This document shows positions 22,001-32,615 of a stretch of 64,000 nucleotides of DNA, in pieces; position 1 is the stretch's first letter; every line of letters begins with the position of its first letter. This stretch comes from Apus apus (Eukaryota > Chordata > Aves > Apodiformes > Apodidae). Under the pieces are notes generated by a model. It had not been told where the DNA came from. It worked only from the letters and a program-made list of their open reading frames with translations, and made no database searches. The DNA lies in the NCBI RefSeq assembly GCF_020740795.1, contig NC_067282.1:126847132-126911131 (forward strand). The letters run 5' to 3'. The translations under genes were made by a program, and so were the position numbers.

Positions 22001-24638
22001 ACCCTCTAGACATGCCCAGAAGTCCAGATAGACATAGCAACTAAATCTTGCACAGACAAAGTTAAGCAAGATGACCCTAGCCCTCAACAGATAAAGTAAT
22101 TTGAAGAGACCACAGATGACACCACACTGATAAACCAGAGGGTGGGGCTTCCTTTAGAGGGACCTAAAAATCCTAGGAATGAGCTGTAAGTGCAACAGTG
22201 TTTGGGCCCAACACTGTTTACTGTCTTTAGTAGTGATCTGGACTATGGAATCAATTATATCCTGATGAAGCTTGCTGATGATACAAAACTGAGTGGGAAA
22301 GTGGAAAATTTGGAAGGGAGAGCCACCCTGCAGGGACACCCAGATAGGCTGGAAGAGTAGGCTAACAAGAACCTTGTGAACGTCAACAAGGAAAAGTGTA
22401 AGGTCTTGCACCTGGGAAAACATAATCCAGGAGAGCAGCACAGCCTGGGATCCACCTGGTTGGAGAGCAGCTCTGTGGAAAGGGACCTGGGGATCCTGGT
22501 GGCCAACAAGCTCAACATGAGTGAACAGTGTGCTGCAGGGGCAAAGCCAACAGGATGCTGGGCTGCATCAACAAGGGCATCACCAGCAGAGACATTATCC
22601 CACTCTACTCAGCACTTGTCAGGACACACCTGGAACACTGTGTTCAGTTCTGGTCCTGACTACACAAAAAAGATGTGGACAGGCTGGAGTGGGTCCAGAG
22701 AAGGGCCACAAGGATGGGAACCTGGCCATATGAGGAAAGGCAGAGAGAACTGGATTTGTTCAGCTTAAGGGAGACCTCATCATCATGTTCCAGTACTTGA
22801 AGGGTAGCTGCAAAAAGATGGAGGCTCCCTTTTACTAGGAGTCATGTGGAAAAGATGAGGGGTAATGGGTGCAAGTTACTCCTGAGGAGACTGGAATTGG
22901 ACACAAGAGGAGATTTTTCACAATGAGCTCAACAAAGACAAATATATAGCCTGGCACCTGTAACAGTATAATTCCATCCACTAGAATAGATACGGGACTA
23001 ACTGGTTAGAAAGTAGCTATGCTTCAGCGTCCTGGTGGACAGGCTGAATATGAGTCCTCAAGTATGCCCTATGGCAATGAAAGCTGACCAACACTGGCTT
23101 GCATTGGGAAGGTTGGAGCCAGCAGGATGAGTGAAGTGATTACTCCACTCTACCTGACATCCATGATGCCAGTTCTGGGGTATTTTGTCCAGTGTTGAGC
23201 TTCCCAGTTCACAAGACATGTCAGCTCATTGCAGAGAGTCCAGCACAGGAACACTGAGTTGGTTAGGGTCCTTTAGAGTGGCTGAAGAACCTAGGAGTGT
23301 TTAAGCCTTGAGAAGGAGTGCCTAAGAGAGGACTGATTTTCAGTCCTTTGCTGCCTAAAAGGGTTTTATAGATGGAGCTAAATAATTTTCAGAGAGACAC
23401 AACAAAAGGACTCAATACAACAGTCACAAGTTGCATCAGGGAGACTTCCAGTTATATGTGAGGAAAAAAAATTCTTCCCATTCAGCACTAGAAAAAGTGA
23501 GATCTCCACCCCTGGAGGTTTCCAAAGCTCAAGTGGAAAAGGCCCTGAGCAACTTGATCAGACTTTAGACTTGCCCTTTTGAGCAAAATACTGGAAGAGA
23601 TGAACTACAGAGATCCCAGCCAACCTGATTTAGTCAAAAGTCTATCTAGTTTAAATGTTCTTTGTGCATATCAAAAGGCCATTTCAAGAATTTTCTGAGA
23701 TTGCCAGCCTGTTTCTTTCCAGAGAGCTCTGCCCCTATATATGCTCTATAGTATTTTATCCTCAGTTTTCTGGCTGCTGCTTTTTAACAGCTTCTCCTTC
23801 ATCCTCCTTGTCAAGCTGTCATTCTCAATGGATAGCTCTGTATCTTTTCCAGACAGGACCAGAGTGATGTTAATTTAGTGTTTGTCTACTCTGCTCAACC
23901 TGCAAATAGCAGCAATGACATTTATTTCACACCTAAGCCACCTGGTGAATTTTTGAGCTGAAGCAAGTAATCATTTTATGGTCTCAGGCATTCTACAAGC
24001 ACAATCTAGTTAACACGCAGCTTATTTATAGAAAAACTTTTAAGTATAAACAAATAAAAATATATACCCCTGTCAGGGCTTACATTCACTATTATGACTG
24101 ATAAACAGGGCACTTTTCTGCTCCCCATAGCTGAAGAAATTGCTTAAATATCCAAGGCCTTAATTATCTGATATAGTGCCTTCCTCTCTTGTAGTGTCTT
24201 ACTGTAATAAATGAGTCCTACCAAAATTTAAACAAACGAACAAACAAACAAATTTAAAAATTTGCCTTCTGTGTTGAAATAAATAGAAAACACAATTGGA
24301 GTATAGATAGGCTTCAGAAAAAAATATAGTCTGTGTTTATAAACTATAGCACAGAAGACTGCATTATGATTATTGTCTCTGCTGTTTCTATGAACATTTA
24401 TCTAAGAATATACTATGAAGTTTAGAAGGATTCTAAAGCAATCAACATGACCATGCAAATTCAAGTTATTCCCTGTTGTAGATAGAAAGGCTGATTTCCA
24501 TCTGTACTTACGGTCTACTGTAACATTTGAGGCTGGAGCCTTAAACGTAGAACATTTGTTGCTGCTCAAATGTCCAGAGTTAACAACTGAAGCTGAGGGT
24601 CGTAAATTTAAAGCGGTGTAACCTTCCTCGTCCTCCAT
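12977..24638 (-). CDS. Lectin gene B: CLEC-2-like type II C-type lectin-like receptor, six exons (whole span)
   Basis: Six minus-strand exons (24512-24638, 20898-20996, 19351-19437, 18912-19066, 13202-13314, 12977-13091) join without a frame break into about 231 residues. The order is a cytoplasmic tail with DEEGYTAL (Tyr7, Leu10), a transmembrane segment near residues 51-75, a short stalk with one Cys, and a lectin-like domain from about 106 to 231. Exon phases 1-1, 1-1, 1-0, 0-2 are those of natural-killer-complex lectins. Human CLEC1B has the same hemITAM tyrosine position, a very similar SASSS-W start to its membrane segment and nearly the same length, so this is the best family match. 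Members signal through Syk from the plasma membrane of blood cells. Calcium-binding EPN/QPD and WND motifs are absent. The last conserved Cys is missing, so function is not assured. Exact orthology was not tested. Confidence 0.82.
13202..13314 (-). CDS. Gene B exon 5: second lectin-domain exon
   Basis: This 113-bp exon is phase 0 to phase 2, with acceptor ATACCTACAG and donor GTAAGC. It holds the domain core, FYWVGLSYI and [11 protein letters not shown], matching the W(I/V)GL and W.WEDG motifs of group V lectins. It lies 5.6 kb from exon 4 because a long CR1 element fills that intron. Confidence 0.87.
13315..14574. other. Gene B intron 4, unique part
   Basis: Intron sequence between exon 5 and the CR1 insertion. 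Apart from the A-rich repeat at 14251-14330 nothing was recognised. The other side of the CR1 (18151-18911) is also featureless. Confidence 0.5.
14251..14330. repeat. A-rich (CAAA/CAA)n simple repeat
   Basis: AAAC and AAC units with a ten-A run, in gene B intron 4 just before the long CR1. Confidence 0.9.
14575..18150 (+). mobile_element. Nearly full-length CR1 LINE inside gene B intron 4
   Basis: A 5' portion with the VVVGDSLLR esterase-like motif (14594) precedes an endonuclease domain ([23 protein letters not shown]; 15312-15992). A reverse transcriptase follows ([37 protein letters not shown]; 16216-17310), then the C-terminal region and the 3' end with ATTCTATGATTCTGTGAT. Frame breaks lie near 15992, 17178 and 17643. 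It runs antisense to gene B and accounts for most of that intron. Confidence 0.93.
18912..19066 (-). CDS. Gene B exon 4: first lectin-domain exon
   Basis: This 155-bp exon is phase 1 to phase 0, with acceptor TAATTTCTAG and donor GTACAG. It codes for the start of a C-type lectin-like domain: CALCPASW, then GDDNCFYV, then TWKQSQKFC, then NSSLLVLKD. The CP..W, CFY and W..S..FC landmarks are in the usual places. NSS is a potential N-glycosylation site. The length is identical to gene A exon 4. Confidence 0.88.
19351..19437 (-). CDS. Gene B exon 3: extracellular stalk
   Basis: This 87-bp exon is phase 1-1, with acceptor CATGCCTTTCAG and donor GTGAAT. It begins FQVSKD and ends LCFEGKEKN. Gene A exon 3 begins FQIPKD and ends LCLEGEKSLKNN, so the exon is confirmed by its paralogue. 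It is 57 bp shorter than gene A's. The single Cys could form the interchain disulfide seen in dimeric receptors of this group (inference). Confidence 0.8.
19575..19775 (+). mobile_element. Old CR1-like fragment in gene B intron 2
   Basis: The stretch around CTGGGAAGGTGGACACATCTC followed by CTTGAAGATTTTCAAAAGTAA resembles the CR1 segment coding LPGEVV[13 protein letters not shown]. It lacks the 3' terminus. The match is diverged. Confidence 0.55.
20143..20755 (+). repeat. Degenerate TTAGGG-like minisatellite in gene B intron 2
   Basis: GGTTAGGG, GGTTAAGG, TTTAGGG and similar units repeat across roughly 500 bp. Two related non-telomeric blocks of about 80 bp (near 20517-20596 and 20673-20754), sharing CAGATAT, AATGACCT/AGTGATCT-like text and GGGACT-CTGTGG, give a higher-order period of about 156 bp. 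This is an interstitial telomere-like minisatellite. Confidence 0.85.
20898..20996 (-). CDS. Gene B exon 2: transmembrane segment
   Basis: This 99-bp exon is phase 1 at both ends, with acceptor TTTGTCACAG and donor GTAAGT. It codes for ASASSSRW followed by about 24 hydrophobic residues without internal charge. The Arg on the amino-terminal side fits type II (N-inside) topology. The length equals that of gene A exon 2. A CR1 element starts only about 27 bp upstream of the acceptor. Confidence 0.85.
21024..21330 (-). mobile_element. CR1 LINE 3' fragment next to gene B exon 2
   Basis: TAGAATCATAGAATGGTTTAGGTTGG marks the reversed CR1 terminus. The body continues to about 21330 with the LPREVLEAPSL-type segment. 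It has the same orientation as gene B and ends 27 bp before the exon 2 acceptor. Confidence 0.88.
22190..22935 (+). mobile_element. CR1-like LINE fragment (gene B intron 1)
   Basis: It reads through [14 protein letters not shown]-like text (about 22269), [13 protein letters not shown] (about 22382), [11 protein letters not shown] and [11 protein letters not shown], all from the CR1 reverse-transcriptase C-terminal half. Several frame breaks show an older subfamily. Confidence 0.8.
22936..23640 (+). mobile_element. Second, more diverged CR1-like fragment
   Basis: Segments such as CCTGGTGGACAGGCTGAATATGAG and CCACTCTACCTGACATCC repeat the order seen in the preceding element. It appears to be an older CR1 copy or a duplicated part. 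Boundaries are approximate. Confidence 0.55.
24229..24256. repeat. Short (CAAA)n repeat
   Basis: A run of AAACAAAC units with one CGAA interruption in gene B intron 1. Confidence 0.8.
24512..24638 (-). CDS. Gene B exon 1: start codon and hemITAM cytoplasmic tail
   Basis: The ATG at 24638-24636 has a purine at -3 and G at +4. Forty-two codons follow and end on a strong GTAAGT donor in phase 1. The tail opens [12 protein letters not shown], an acidic cluster followed by a single YxxL. This is the hemITAM pattern of CLEC-2 and Dectin-1, which recruits Syk when two receptors pair. The rest is Ser/Asn-rich and hydrophilic. Upstream on the minus strand no TATA box is obvious; an ETS-like GGAAGTG lies about 100 bp before the ATG, as in many leukocyte promoters (weak inference). 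Confidence 0.85.
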
Positions 24639-26644
24639 TTCCAGTTTGTCACACTTTTTTCCTGCAGGAGCAGTACTTTGGGAGTAAGGGTACACTGCTG
24701 AGGTGATGGGAATGGTTCACATTTCAGCACTTCCAGTGAAACCACAAAGGAAGCTGGCTCTGGTCTGATTACTGTGTCATAGCAAAAGTGTTGAGTATTG
24801 AAAGCACATTAAGGAGTTAAAGTGGCACTGTCAAGGATGTGTGGTTTTTTTCCTGGATGTGAATATGTGGAGTCTTGGTTCCTTGCTCAAACATAACACT
24901 ATTTCATTTAACTACCCACCTGATCTGGCTCTGTAAATATGGCAAACATCAGCATTTTCTACCTCTTTAAAATAAGATGCTCTAGAAATAATTGCTATTT
25001 TGAGTTAAAGTAGGAAAGATTCATGTCTCAGGGCACAAGTACAAGAGAACAGCAGCATGGAAAGCAATAGGTTGTGCTTCCATACATTGTCATTAAATAA
25101 ATGAATAATGAAATTATTTTACAAAAATTCACTGAAATAAGTACTAGACGGGGAAAAGCTGAGCTGAACAGATGGTGAGGGCAGGAGTTTGGCAGGTTTC
25201 AGGTGACCAATCAGCCTGTGTCAGAGAAAGACCAGACGACACTGAGGACTTCTGCTATTGCACTGTGCAGAGAAGTCACTGTGCAGAAATGGCTTATCCA
25301 GTCCCCACTCTCCAACTCTAGCTCATTGCAGTGCCTTTCTCCACTGCTGAGCTATAGTTCTTAATTGACTTCTGTGACCCACCCTTAATCCTTAACAGAG
25401 CACTTGCCCAGGCATGATGAGTCATGTGGTCATGACTGTGTGAGTCAGAAGGAAATTGCAAGAGGAAATTCTGTGGTAGCTATTCCCGCTCTTGTGAGTA
25501 AAGTTCAGAGTCCCCCATTTGCAAAATAACATCAACAGACTGGAAACACACTATAATGACTGGGCGAGTCTTCCTGCCTTAGATTTTTTCAGAGCAGAAA
25601 TATCTCTGGCTGCATTTATTTCTTGAATTATATTTTACCTGTATGAAAAGACAAGGTGTGAGGGAAAAGTTGGGAGTAAAGGGTGCCCACAGTCAGTTTT
25701 GTAACACAGAGAGGAACACAAAGAGTAGCATTCACTGTGTATTCGTGATGTATCCATAATATTCTCATAAAAACCTCATGCTAAATATGGTGCAAAAATC
25801 TCTGTCTGTTGGGCCTGAATACTGCATGTTGACACATTACCGCAAAAAGGGCTTTCCTGAAGAGAACAGTGTTAAGTGTGTCTATGTTACAGACTTTTGT
25901 TGCATGTTTCCATGAGGGTCGCACTGCAGGACAGCGTACTCCTCTCTGCCTCCTCTCTTTCTTATCTGGCGTGACTTCCCTTCCTTCCTCCCTCCCTCCC
26001 TCCACCAGTGTTACCACAATAAGCTCTCTGGAATGCAATTCACAAAGAATTCACAAGCCTCCAGAGGGTACCAAGATAGGAATTTTTGGACTTTTTTCTC
26101 AAATAAAAACATTGTTGTGGGACTGAGATATTTTATTTCAACCTGACTGTCATTGCTCTATGGAGATGTGGAGGGAGACATTTTGTTCACTGCTTGGGCT
26201 ATTTTCACTATGGTTGGGTTTGTAGATCCTTGCTCAGCACAATAAATTAATAGTATGGCATTCATAGAAATATCCTAAAAATCCACGAAAGGAGGTTCTC
26301 TTCATGCCTCTGACTGAACGCTAGTGTAACTCTTGCATTAGATCAAAAGAGTAGAAAATTAGATAATGAAGACAAGAATTATAGCTAGAAAAAAAAAAAA
26401 AGAAAAATAAAAAAGAAAACTAACAGTGTCAGGAAGAATTGTAGAGCATGGAAGGGAGCTAGACATTTATAGCTAAAGCATATCTTATCCTGTGACACAT
26501 GCACAAGTCCTTATAAGGACTATGAATCCCTCTGCTCCAGAGCAAATATGATTATTGATACAGTTCAGGAACACTCTGGCCCACATTCTGAGGATAACTG
26601 GATTTGTGTATTGTATACTCCAGCCTATCAGTGTATTAAAGCAG
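24639..26644. other. Upstream flank of gene B
   Basis: About 2 kb between the gene B start codon and the solo LTR. It holds A-rich runs near 26390-26420 and a CCTT/CCCT-rich stretch near 25977-26003. The gene B promoter should lie here; no clear TATA box was seen. Confidence 0.4.
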
Positions 26645-27386
26645 TGTCCTGGTTTGAGCCAGGATGAAGGCAATTTTCCTTATACCGTTTGTTTTGTTTT
26701 GTTTTGTTTTTCCCTTGAGAGAACTCACTTTTAACTAGCAACAAGTCTTCCAGCTAGTGGACTGATAACACTGGAAAGTTTATGTTACTGCTGAGACTTC
26801 AAGGTCACTCTGCTCTATTTGTTGAATCTGCAACCTCAAATGCTAAGGGAGCAGAAGAGTTGTATCAGCAACCCTCCCATTGGACAGTAAAATTAACCAA
26901 AGTATTCCATTCCATATATCTACATAAGGTCAGGGATCATGGAAGTCAAGCCTCTTCCTGCTTCCTCTTCCCTTCTCTTCCATCTGTGGCCAGGGCCCAG
27001 GAAGGACTCCGTCTGTCCATCACCACTGATCCCCAGGCCCGTGCATTCCTGACCCTCCTCACTCTCCCCTCAGCTCCTGTCTGCTCTGCCACTCTCTCTG
27101 GCAGCTCCAGGACATTTTGGAACTGTTCACAGCTCAGGAGATGTCATGGGAGTTGCTTGGGGGTGGGGGAAGGTAATAGGGTTTTGCACATTCCTGAACA
27201 CACTTGTATATAATTGTACATATTTTATTTTATCATTGGTATTTAATTAAAGCTGTTTGGTTCAGTTTTAAATCCAAGAAGTCTTTCTCCTTATCTGTCT
27301 CCTTTTCCTACCTGGGTGGGAGGGGGAGGAGATGAAGAGCATAATTGTCACTGGTTTAATTGCTGATCCTGAGTCAAACTGTGACA
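26645..27386 (+). mobile_element. Solo LTR with AGCAG target duplication
   Basis: It runs from TGTCCTGGTTTGAGCC to AGTCAAACTGTGACA, about 742 bp, flanked on both sides by AGCAG. It contains a late AT-rich stretch with ATTAAA. No internal retroviral sequence adjoins it, so it is a solo LTR. A 5-bp duplication suits several avian ERV families. It lies between gene A's stop and gene B's start. Confidence 0.85.
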
Positions 27387-27843
27387 AGCAGTCAGATCAA
27401 TAAGATGTCAGGAATATCTCTGGAGTGAAAGTGTTTAATCCTCATAACTTTTCTTTGTTACAACTGTACAGTTACTAATCAACAAGTAGTATCAGTGGAT
27501 CCTGGGAGAGGAGCAGTATCCATCCATGTTTGCCTTGCCACTGTGCTTTTTTTTTTTCCTGGCTATTACTTTGGGCCTTTTTGTCCATCACTTGTGTTGG
27601 CTAAAACTGAATAATCATTTGGCAGTTCTGGATCTGGAATGACAGTTGTGGGTTGCTCTTTCAGCCAGTCACCATGCATGTTTCCTTAGTATGAAGATAT
27701 TTTTTATGTATGTCTAGAAGAGAATGAAAACAGGGTAATGTAATAGGTGTGATCCAACATATTTAAACACTAATGTGGTAGTTCTGAAAAAAAAATAAAT
27801 TAATAAATGCTAACCTTGCAGGATGTCTTCTAGCTTATCAAAA

Positions 27844-28009
27844 TCATTTTGGTCTGACAAACCAGTCCTCCTGCCAATGGTTGTTACCTCTTTGTAATTG
27901 GATGGCGGGCTTTTCACAGATATAGTTAAACGATCTCTTACATGATGTGACATATATGGTAGCTTCATAAGAATATCCACAATCTTCCGGGAAGTTTCTA
28001 TCCTTTAGA
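27844..28009 (-). CDS. Gene A exon 6: lectin-domain end and stop
   Basis: The acceptor is TTTCTTTCCTAG and the exon begins in phase 2. Fifty-four codons follow, then TGA at 27846-27844. EDCGYSYEA, VTSCKRSF and NYICEKPA hold the last three domain cysteines. A hydrophilic tail of about 18 residues ending WFVRPK follows the domain. Confidence 0.87.
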
Positions 28010-31000
28010 CTAGGAAAGAAAAATCTTCACTGGTACATCTCACCTCATTCAGATGGTTTATCCTTGGCCCTTACAAAAAGAGCTGTCTTTGCAAGAATTA
28101 CTTACGTGACTTTCACAAATAATATATACCCCCAGCAAAGAAATAAAGCATTTAGTGACATCATGCACCAACTTCTAGAAGGCTGACCCTGTCCTGAACA
28201 TGCCAGCAAGCACCCTCAGCAGATTCTAGGTGTGGATCCAGAACCATTTCTTGTACCTGACAATAAAAGATGCTAACTCTTGGGTATTGACTGGAGGGTT
28301 TTAGTGGCTGTTTCAACAGAAATGTTAAGAGGAGAGAGCCCAATAACTAAAAGGAATATTGGCACAGGAGGTTTGAACTCAGGAAGAAAAATATATTATA
28401 TTTCTAAAATAACATGTTAAACTTCAGGGAAATTATTCTAGAGAGTAAGTGCTGTCTTATATAAAAATAAAAAAGTATTAAAATCTGCTTTTGCATGCAA
28501 TGAAACACCTTTCCATCAGAGTTTTTTTCATATGTCCTCACTGAAACAAGATACAAAATACAAGAGAAATATATTACACTTCTGGTAAATCTGAAAATAA
28601 ATTGTGGAAATAAACTTTCAGGGTCATTTTTTTTTTTACCCAGCCATAGTGCCTACATGACCCTCAAAGCAGTCCTGGGTGAGGCCAAGAAAAATCTGAA
28701 ATGGAAAAGTGAGACCTGTAACACAGAGCAAAGTGCATAAAATTTGACTGTTCAATGTACCTTTTGTGTCAGAGAAAATGGGAGTTGTATATGGATGAGA
28801 ACCAACAGTATGTCCTGAAAGAAATCTGCCCACTTACTGATACTTTTGTTCTTCTGTAAGAGTTGTGTTGTCTGCCCAATACCAGTCTCTCCGATCAGGT
28901 CTAAATATTAATCCAAGCCAGTATGTTTTTACAGGAAATTTTTTTACCAGTTCCTATGCAGAGTAAGCACAATTCAAAACAGATATTCAGGAAGACAGTA
29001 AAAATAAATACAATTATTTAATCTTGGAAGTTGAATGCATTGATGGAAATTGATTAAAGAACATAAATACCACAAATCGTTAACCTATCAGGACAAGTTC
29101 TGCCCTTAGAGGAAAAGCCTAGTATCAAAGGAGAAATTGTAATAGAGGTGTTTTTAAAGGCAGAGAAGATACATTTATACCTCTGAAGAGCAGTATCACC
29201 CCCATTAACCTGATTTAAACCCTCTGGGTAAAACACTGGCTCTTTCTCCCCCTTTTAGTCATGAATCATTCCTCTGCTGTTACTCTGTCCTTAGCATTTG
29301 TCAGCTGTGAAAAATAAGTCTCTACAGACAGCTGTTTGGTTTGCTCTATTGAACCTTCCCAGGATCTAGCATTGTTTACTTATTCCCAAAAGCTGGACTA
29401 TAAGCAAGTAAAGGAGGTCTTAAAGTTAAGCATTTAGCAACATTCTGTTTTTTAAAAAACATTCTGAGCAGAATAGGTAAGAACAAATAATGTTGCCTGT
29501 CTCACTGCTGCTTCAGGAAATTCTCTGAAGATTTGTATTAGATTTTTTCTGTTGTTCTCCTTCCTTCACTTATCATTGCCACTCCCAGTGCACTTCTCTA
29601 TTTTCTGTTCTTCATACCTCTCGATGCTGTGATTACCATAGCTAGAACAGAATGCACCTCACAACTTTTGCTGTCACCAGTTTGGAATGGTGGGAATAAA
29701 GCTGCTCCCATTTCCTATTGGGAGAAACTTTATGGCCTGCCACTCAGTGTGAGGGGAACTGGCATTCTTCAAGTGCTGAAGAGCAGGCAGGAGCAGCCCT
29801 GACTGCTAGCTCTTGAGACATCTTTTCTGTCTTCAGTCTTTGAATATGTCTGCTGGCATCCAGAGGTAAAAGCATTATCTATACCTGGCATTTTCTCTTC
29901 CCACCTCAGAATTTTTTTCATTTAATAAAAGGTCAGGTCAAGTTTCAGCAACTTGCTGCCAAGTGGTTTGGTTTGGATTTAAAAGATGAGATCAACATTT
30001 GTGGAAAGACATTCCACAAAATGGGGAGGACTATAGCTTGCCTATGGGGAGACCAGGTTAAAAGAGGTTTTCACACTAGTGTCTTACCAAATCCTTATAC
30101 GGATATGAAATACTTGTTAAATTAGTTAAATCAATCAGCACGACAAAACAGTCATGAAGCTGTTTTTACCAGTCATCCCAGTAAGTAGCCAGCCATGGCA
30201 AGCAGAAGCAAGATGGGCTGTCTCCAACTACCAGCTGCTCGAAGGCTAACACACTGTATGGCAATGACCAGTCCTATGTCTTTGCCATGCCCGGGACAAC
30301 CTGATCACTGCAGAAAAACTGCTGCTCACAGTGCCATGTGTGAATTGAGTAGCTGATAGGGTGTATGAATGTCCTCCATGTGAAACGGCATGAGAAACCA
30401 GTCCATACCTGTTTTGCTGCCTCTTTCATCAGAAGAAGAGTAGAATTTTGCTCCTGACAAAATTTGCGACTCTGTTGCCATGTCTTCTGTTCCTGGGCGT
30501 GGTAGTAACATGTATCGCCACCATCCCACTTCCAGTTTACAGGGCAGAGTACACATTTCTGGCCTGGAAAAGGAGAACCCCCACTCCGTTTCTGTGCCCA
30601 GGCTGTACCTTACAGAACATCACTATTGGCCTGTGATGACAAAATCCATCGGGACTGAGGGTGTTTGAGATATCCTCAATTGGTCAAAATCCCACTGTGG
30701 TCTGAGAACATTCAGGAAATTAAGAAGATGAAAACTGACTCATACCCCTGTCTCACATTCTTTTAACACTGGGAGGGCGTTCATGCCTTGCAAATGGGAT
30801 TTATTTTGCCTAATTTTATTAGTCTGCAAAGGTGATACAAGTGAACCCATCTGGATTCACACTTTAGTCAATGGACAGAAGAAGATGTAACTCACTCATT
30901 CTTTTTCTGTCATTTCAGGTGTGTATCTTGCGAGGAAACAGATTGTATCCTTGCATGCAAATTTCTCTTAATTGACTAAAAGGGAGACCTAAATAGTTAG

Positions 31001-32615
31001 CTTGTCTATAGAACAGTATCTGGACATATGAAATCCCATTGCTCAACAGTCACAACAATGCCCCTACTCCTCAGATTATAATTTCTGAAAATAACTAATT
31101 CTCTGTCTGACTTATTGTCCAATGTCATTTAAACAACCAAGCTGCAGCCAGCTGATTTCAGAAACAACCCTGCACTGGACACAGTCAAGAGATAGTGGGG
31201 ATGAACCCAGAATAAACTTAGTCTGGGAGATTCCTGTCTTGCCTGGTGTCAGTACTGCTGTTCACATAAAGTGAAGTAAGATGTTTACTTCTCAGGCCAC
31301 TCTTAGGTCGTCTATTAGATGCAGATGAGCATCTCATAGAGATCCATGAACTAGTGCTGATGGGAAATGGCATATCCAGAAGGCATCCCACAAAACCCTT
31401 TTATTATGGAAATTAAATCCTGACACCCTGGTACCACTGCCAGACCCCAAACCAGTGCAACTATGGCCAGGCTGGGTGCCTCCTCTCCAGGTGCTGCATG
31501 AGGCAGACATGCTCACTGCCTACTTTCTAGGTGGTCACACCTGAGAAGACACAGGCTCATCAGAGGTGTCCGACCTGAGTAGACACAGAAGGCACATCTC
31601 ATTTCCTTTTTTGCCACATTTAATTACAAGCTTTCATCAAAAGTTGTTAATTTACCATTATTTTTAAGGCTTTTCTCCCCTTCCAAGCAGAGCTGATTTC
31701 CTATTGCTTGCAGCATATTTGAGAAATTTGCATGCAGCTCATTCTTTGTCATGTTGAGGTCTCTAAGCTGTGTCATGTAGTCCTTGGGAATCTGGAAAAC
31801 TGAAATTGACAGTAAGGCATTTTGCCGTTTTCCAGTGCTGTCCTTCAGAAAGGGTGGGGTGCAGATAAGGAATGACTTAGCATATCATTAAGGGCTAATA
31901 AACCATTTGAGATAAATATTATTCCTCCCTGAACAATTGCATGTACAGACTGCTGAGATGGAGAATATCTGCATAGCGAATTTCTTATTGTTTGGCTGTG
32001 AGTGAACAACAAAATGAAAGTGTCACTTTTAATCATGTGTTTCCATTGTGTGTCTTTCTCTTATATGGGTTTCCAAGCTTTTATTTTTTCCTAAAAATGT
32101 GAATTTCAGCTCTGGGTCACAGTGGAATTGCTACTGATGGGACTTAATGGGCACAACCTGTTTACCCGGACACAAATTTTTTCCCTTCCCTCCGATCCAG
32201 CATTATCAAAGAGGAATTAACTCCACCATTAGGCAGTACAGGGGGATTGTGGATAAAGGGCTTAGGAGACCAGACAATGGCATCCAGAGCAATCAGTGAA
32301 TCTCCTACTCCACCCCTTCCCAGCTGCCCTCCGTGTTGCTAATTTCTATCCTTATCACATCTAGAGGAGGACAGTGATGCTGTGGTAAGGGAAAATACCT
32401 GGTTTGCCTGGTTGCCTGTTCTCAGCTGAACCAGAAATTGCACCTGAAGTGGATGTCAGTCTTGTGCTACTCAGTAGCTTGAGCCCCACAGCAAACAGAA
32501 ATGCATTGGTACTTACAGAAAACTGCCAGGATCACCAGCACCATCAGCAATGCCAGGCACATAATGGACAAAATCAGGACTACTGGCTGGCAAGAGCAGG
32601 ATGAAGTGGGAGGCC
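27844..32615 (-). CDS. Lectin gene A: NK-complex-type C-type lectin-like receptor (exons 2-6, whole span)
   Basis: Five exons (32517-32615, 31656-31799, 30409-30563, 28838-28953, 27844-28009) splice in frame to 225 residues plus the stop. They encode a membrane segment, a stalk of about 48 residues and a complete lectin-like domain with all six framework cysteines. It is a type II membrane protein by family. Sequons NMT, NFS, NST and NTT suggest heavy N-glycosylation. EPN/QPD and WND are absent, so protein rather than sugar ligands are likely. The membrane segment has no charged residue, arguing against a DAP12-type partner. The cytoplasmic first exon is not identified; phase-1 exons at 54.1-56.1 kb are candidates. 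The gene lies head-to-tail with its paralogue, gene B. I cannot choose between KLR and CLEC subfamilies. Confidence 0.83.
28838..28953 (-). CDS. Gene A exon 5: second lectin-domain exon
   Basis: This 116-bp exon is phase 0 to phase 2, with acceptor CTCTGCATAG and donor GTAAGT. It codes for TYWLGLIFRP and DWYWADNTTLTEEQ. The WLGL and WYW motifs mark the domain core. WAD replaces the more usual WED or WND. Confidence 0.88.
30409..30563 (-). CDS. Gene A exon 4: first lectin-domain exon
   Basis: This 155-bp exon is phase 1 to phase 0, with acceptor TCCTTTTCCAG and donor GTATGG. It codes for CVLCPVNWKW, GGDTCYYHA, TWQQSRKFC and NSTLLLMK, an unmistakable start of a C-type lectin-like domain with CP..W, CYY and W..S..FC. 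Confidence 0.9.
31656..31799 (-). CDS. Gene A exon 3: stalk
   Basis: This 144-bp exon is phase 1-1, with acceptor GTCAATTTCAG and donor GTAAAT. It codes for FQIPKDYMTQLRDL, then two sequons (NMT, NFS), then LCLEGEKSLKNN. The heptad-like Leu/Met spacing is compatible with a short coiled coil, and the single Cys with an interchain disulfide. It is longer than gene B's stalk exon. Confidence 0.84.
32517..32615 (-). CDS. Gene A exon 2: transmembrane segment
   Basis: This 99-bp exon is phase 1-1, with acceptor TTCCTCCCAG and donor GTAAGT. It codes for PPTSSCSCQ followed by about 23 hydrophobic residues. The preceding exon must end in phase 1, because the other frames hit a stop. It aligns residue for residue in length with gene B exon 2. 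Confidence 0.84.

Noticed and set aside
27844-32615. Naming gene A as KLRG1 because of the SCSC start of its membrane exon
   Set aside because: The resemblance is limited to a few residues; the lectin domain does not single out KLRG1.
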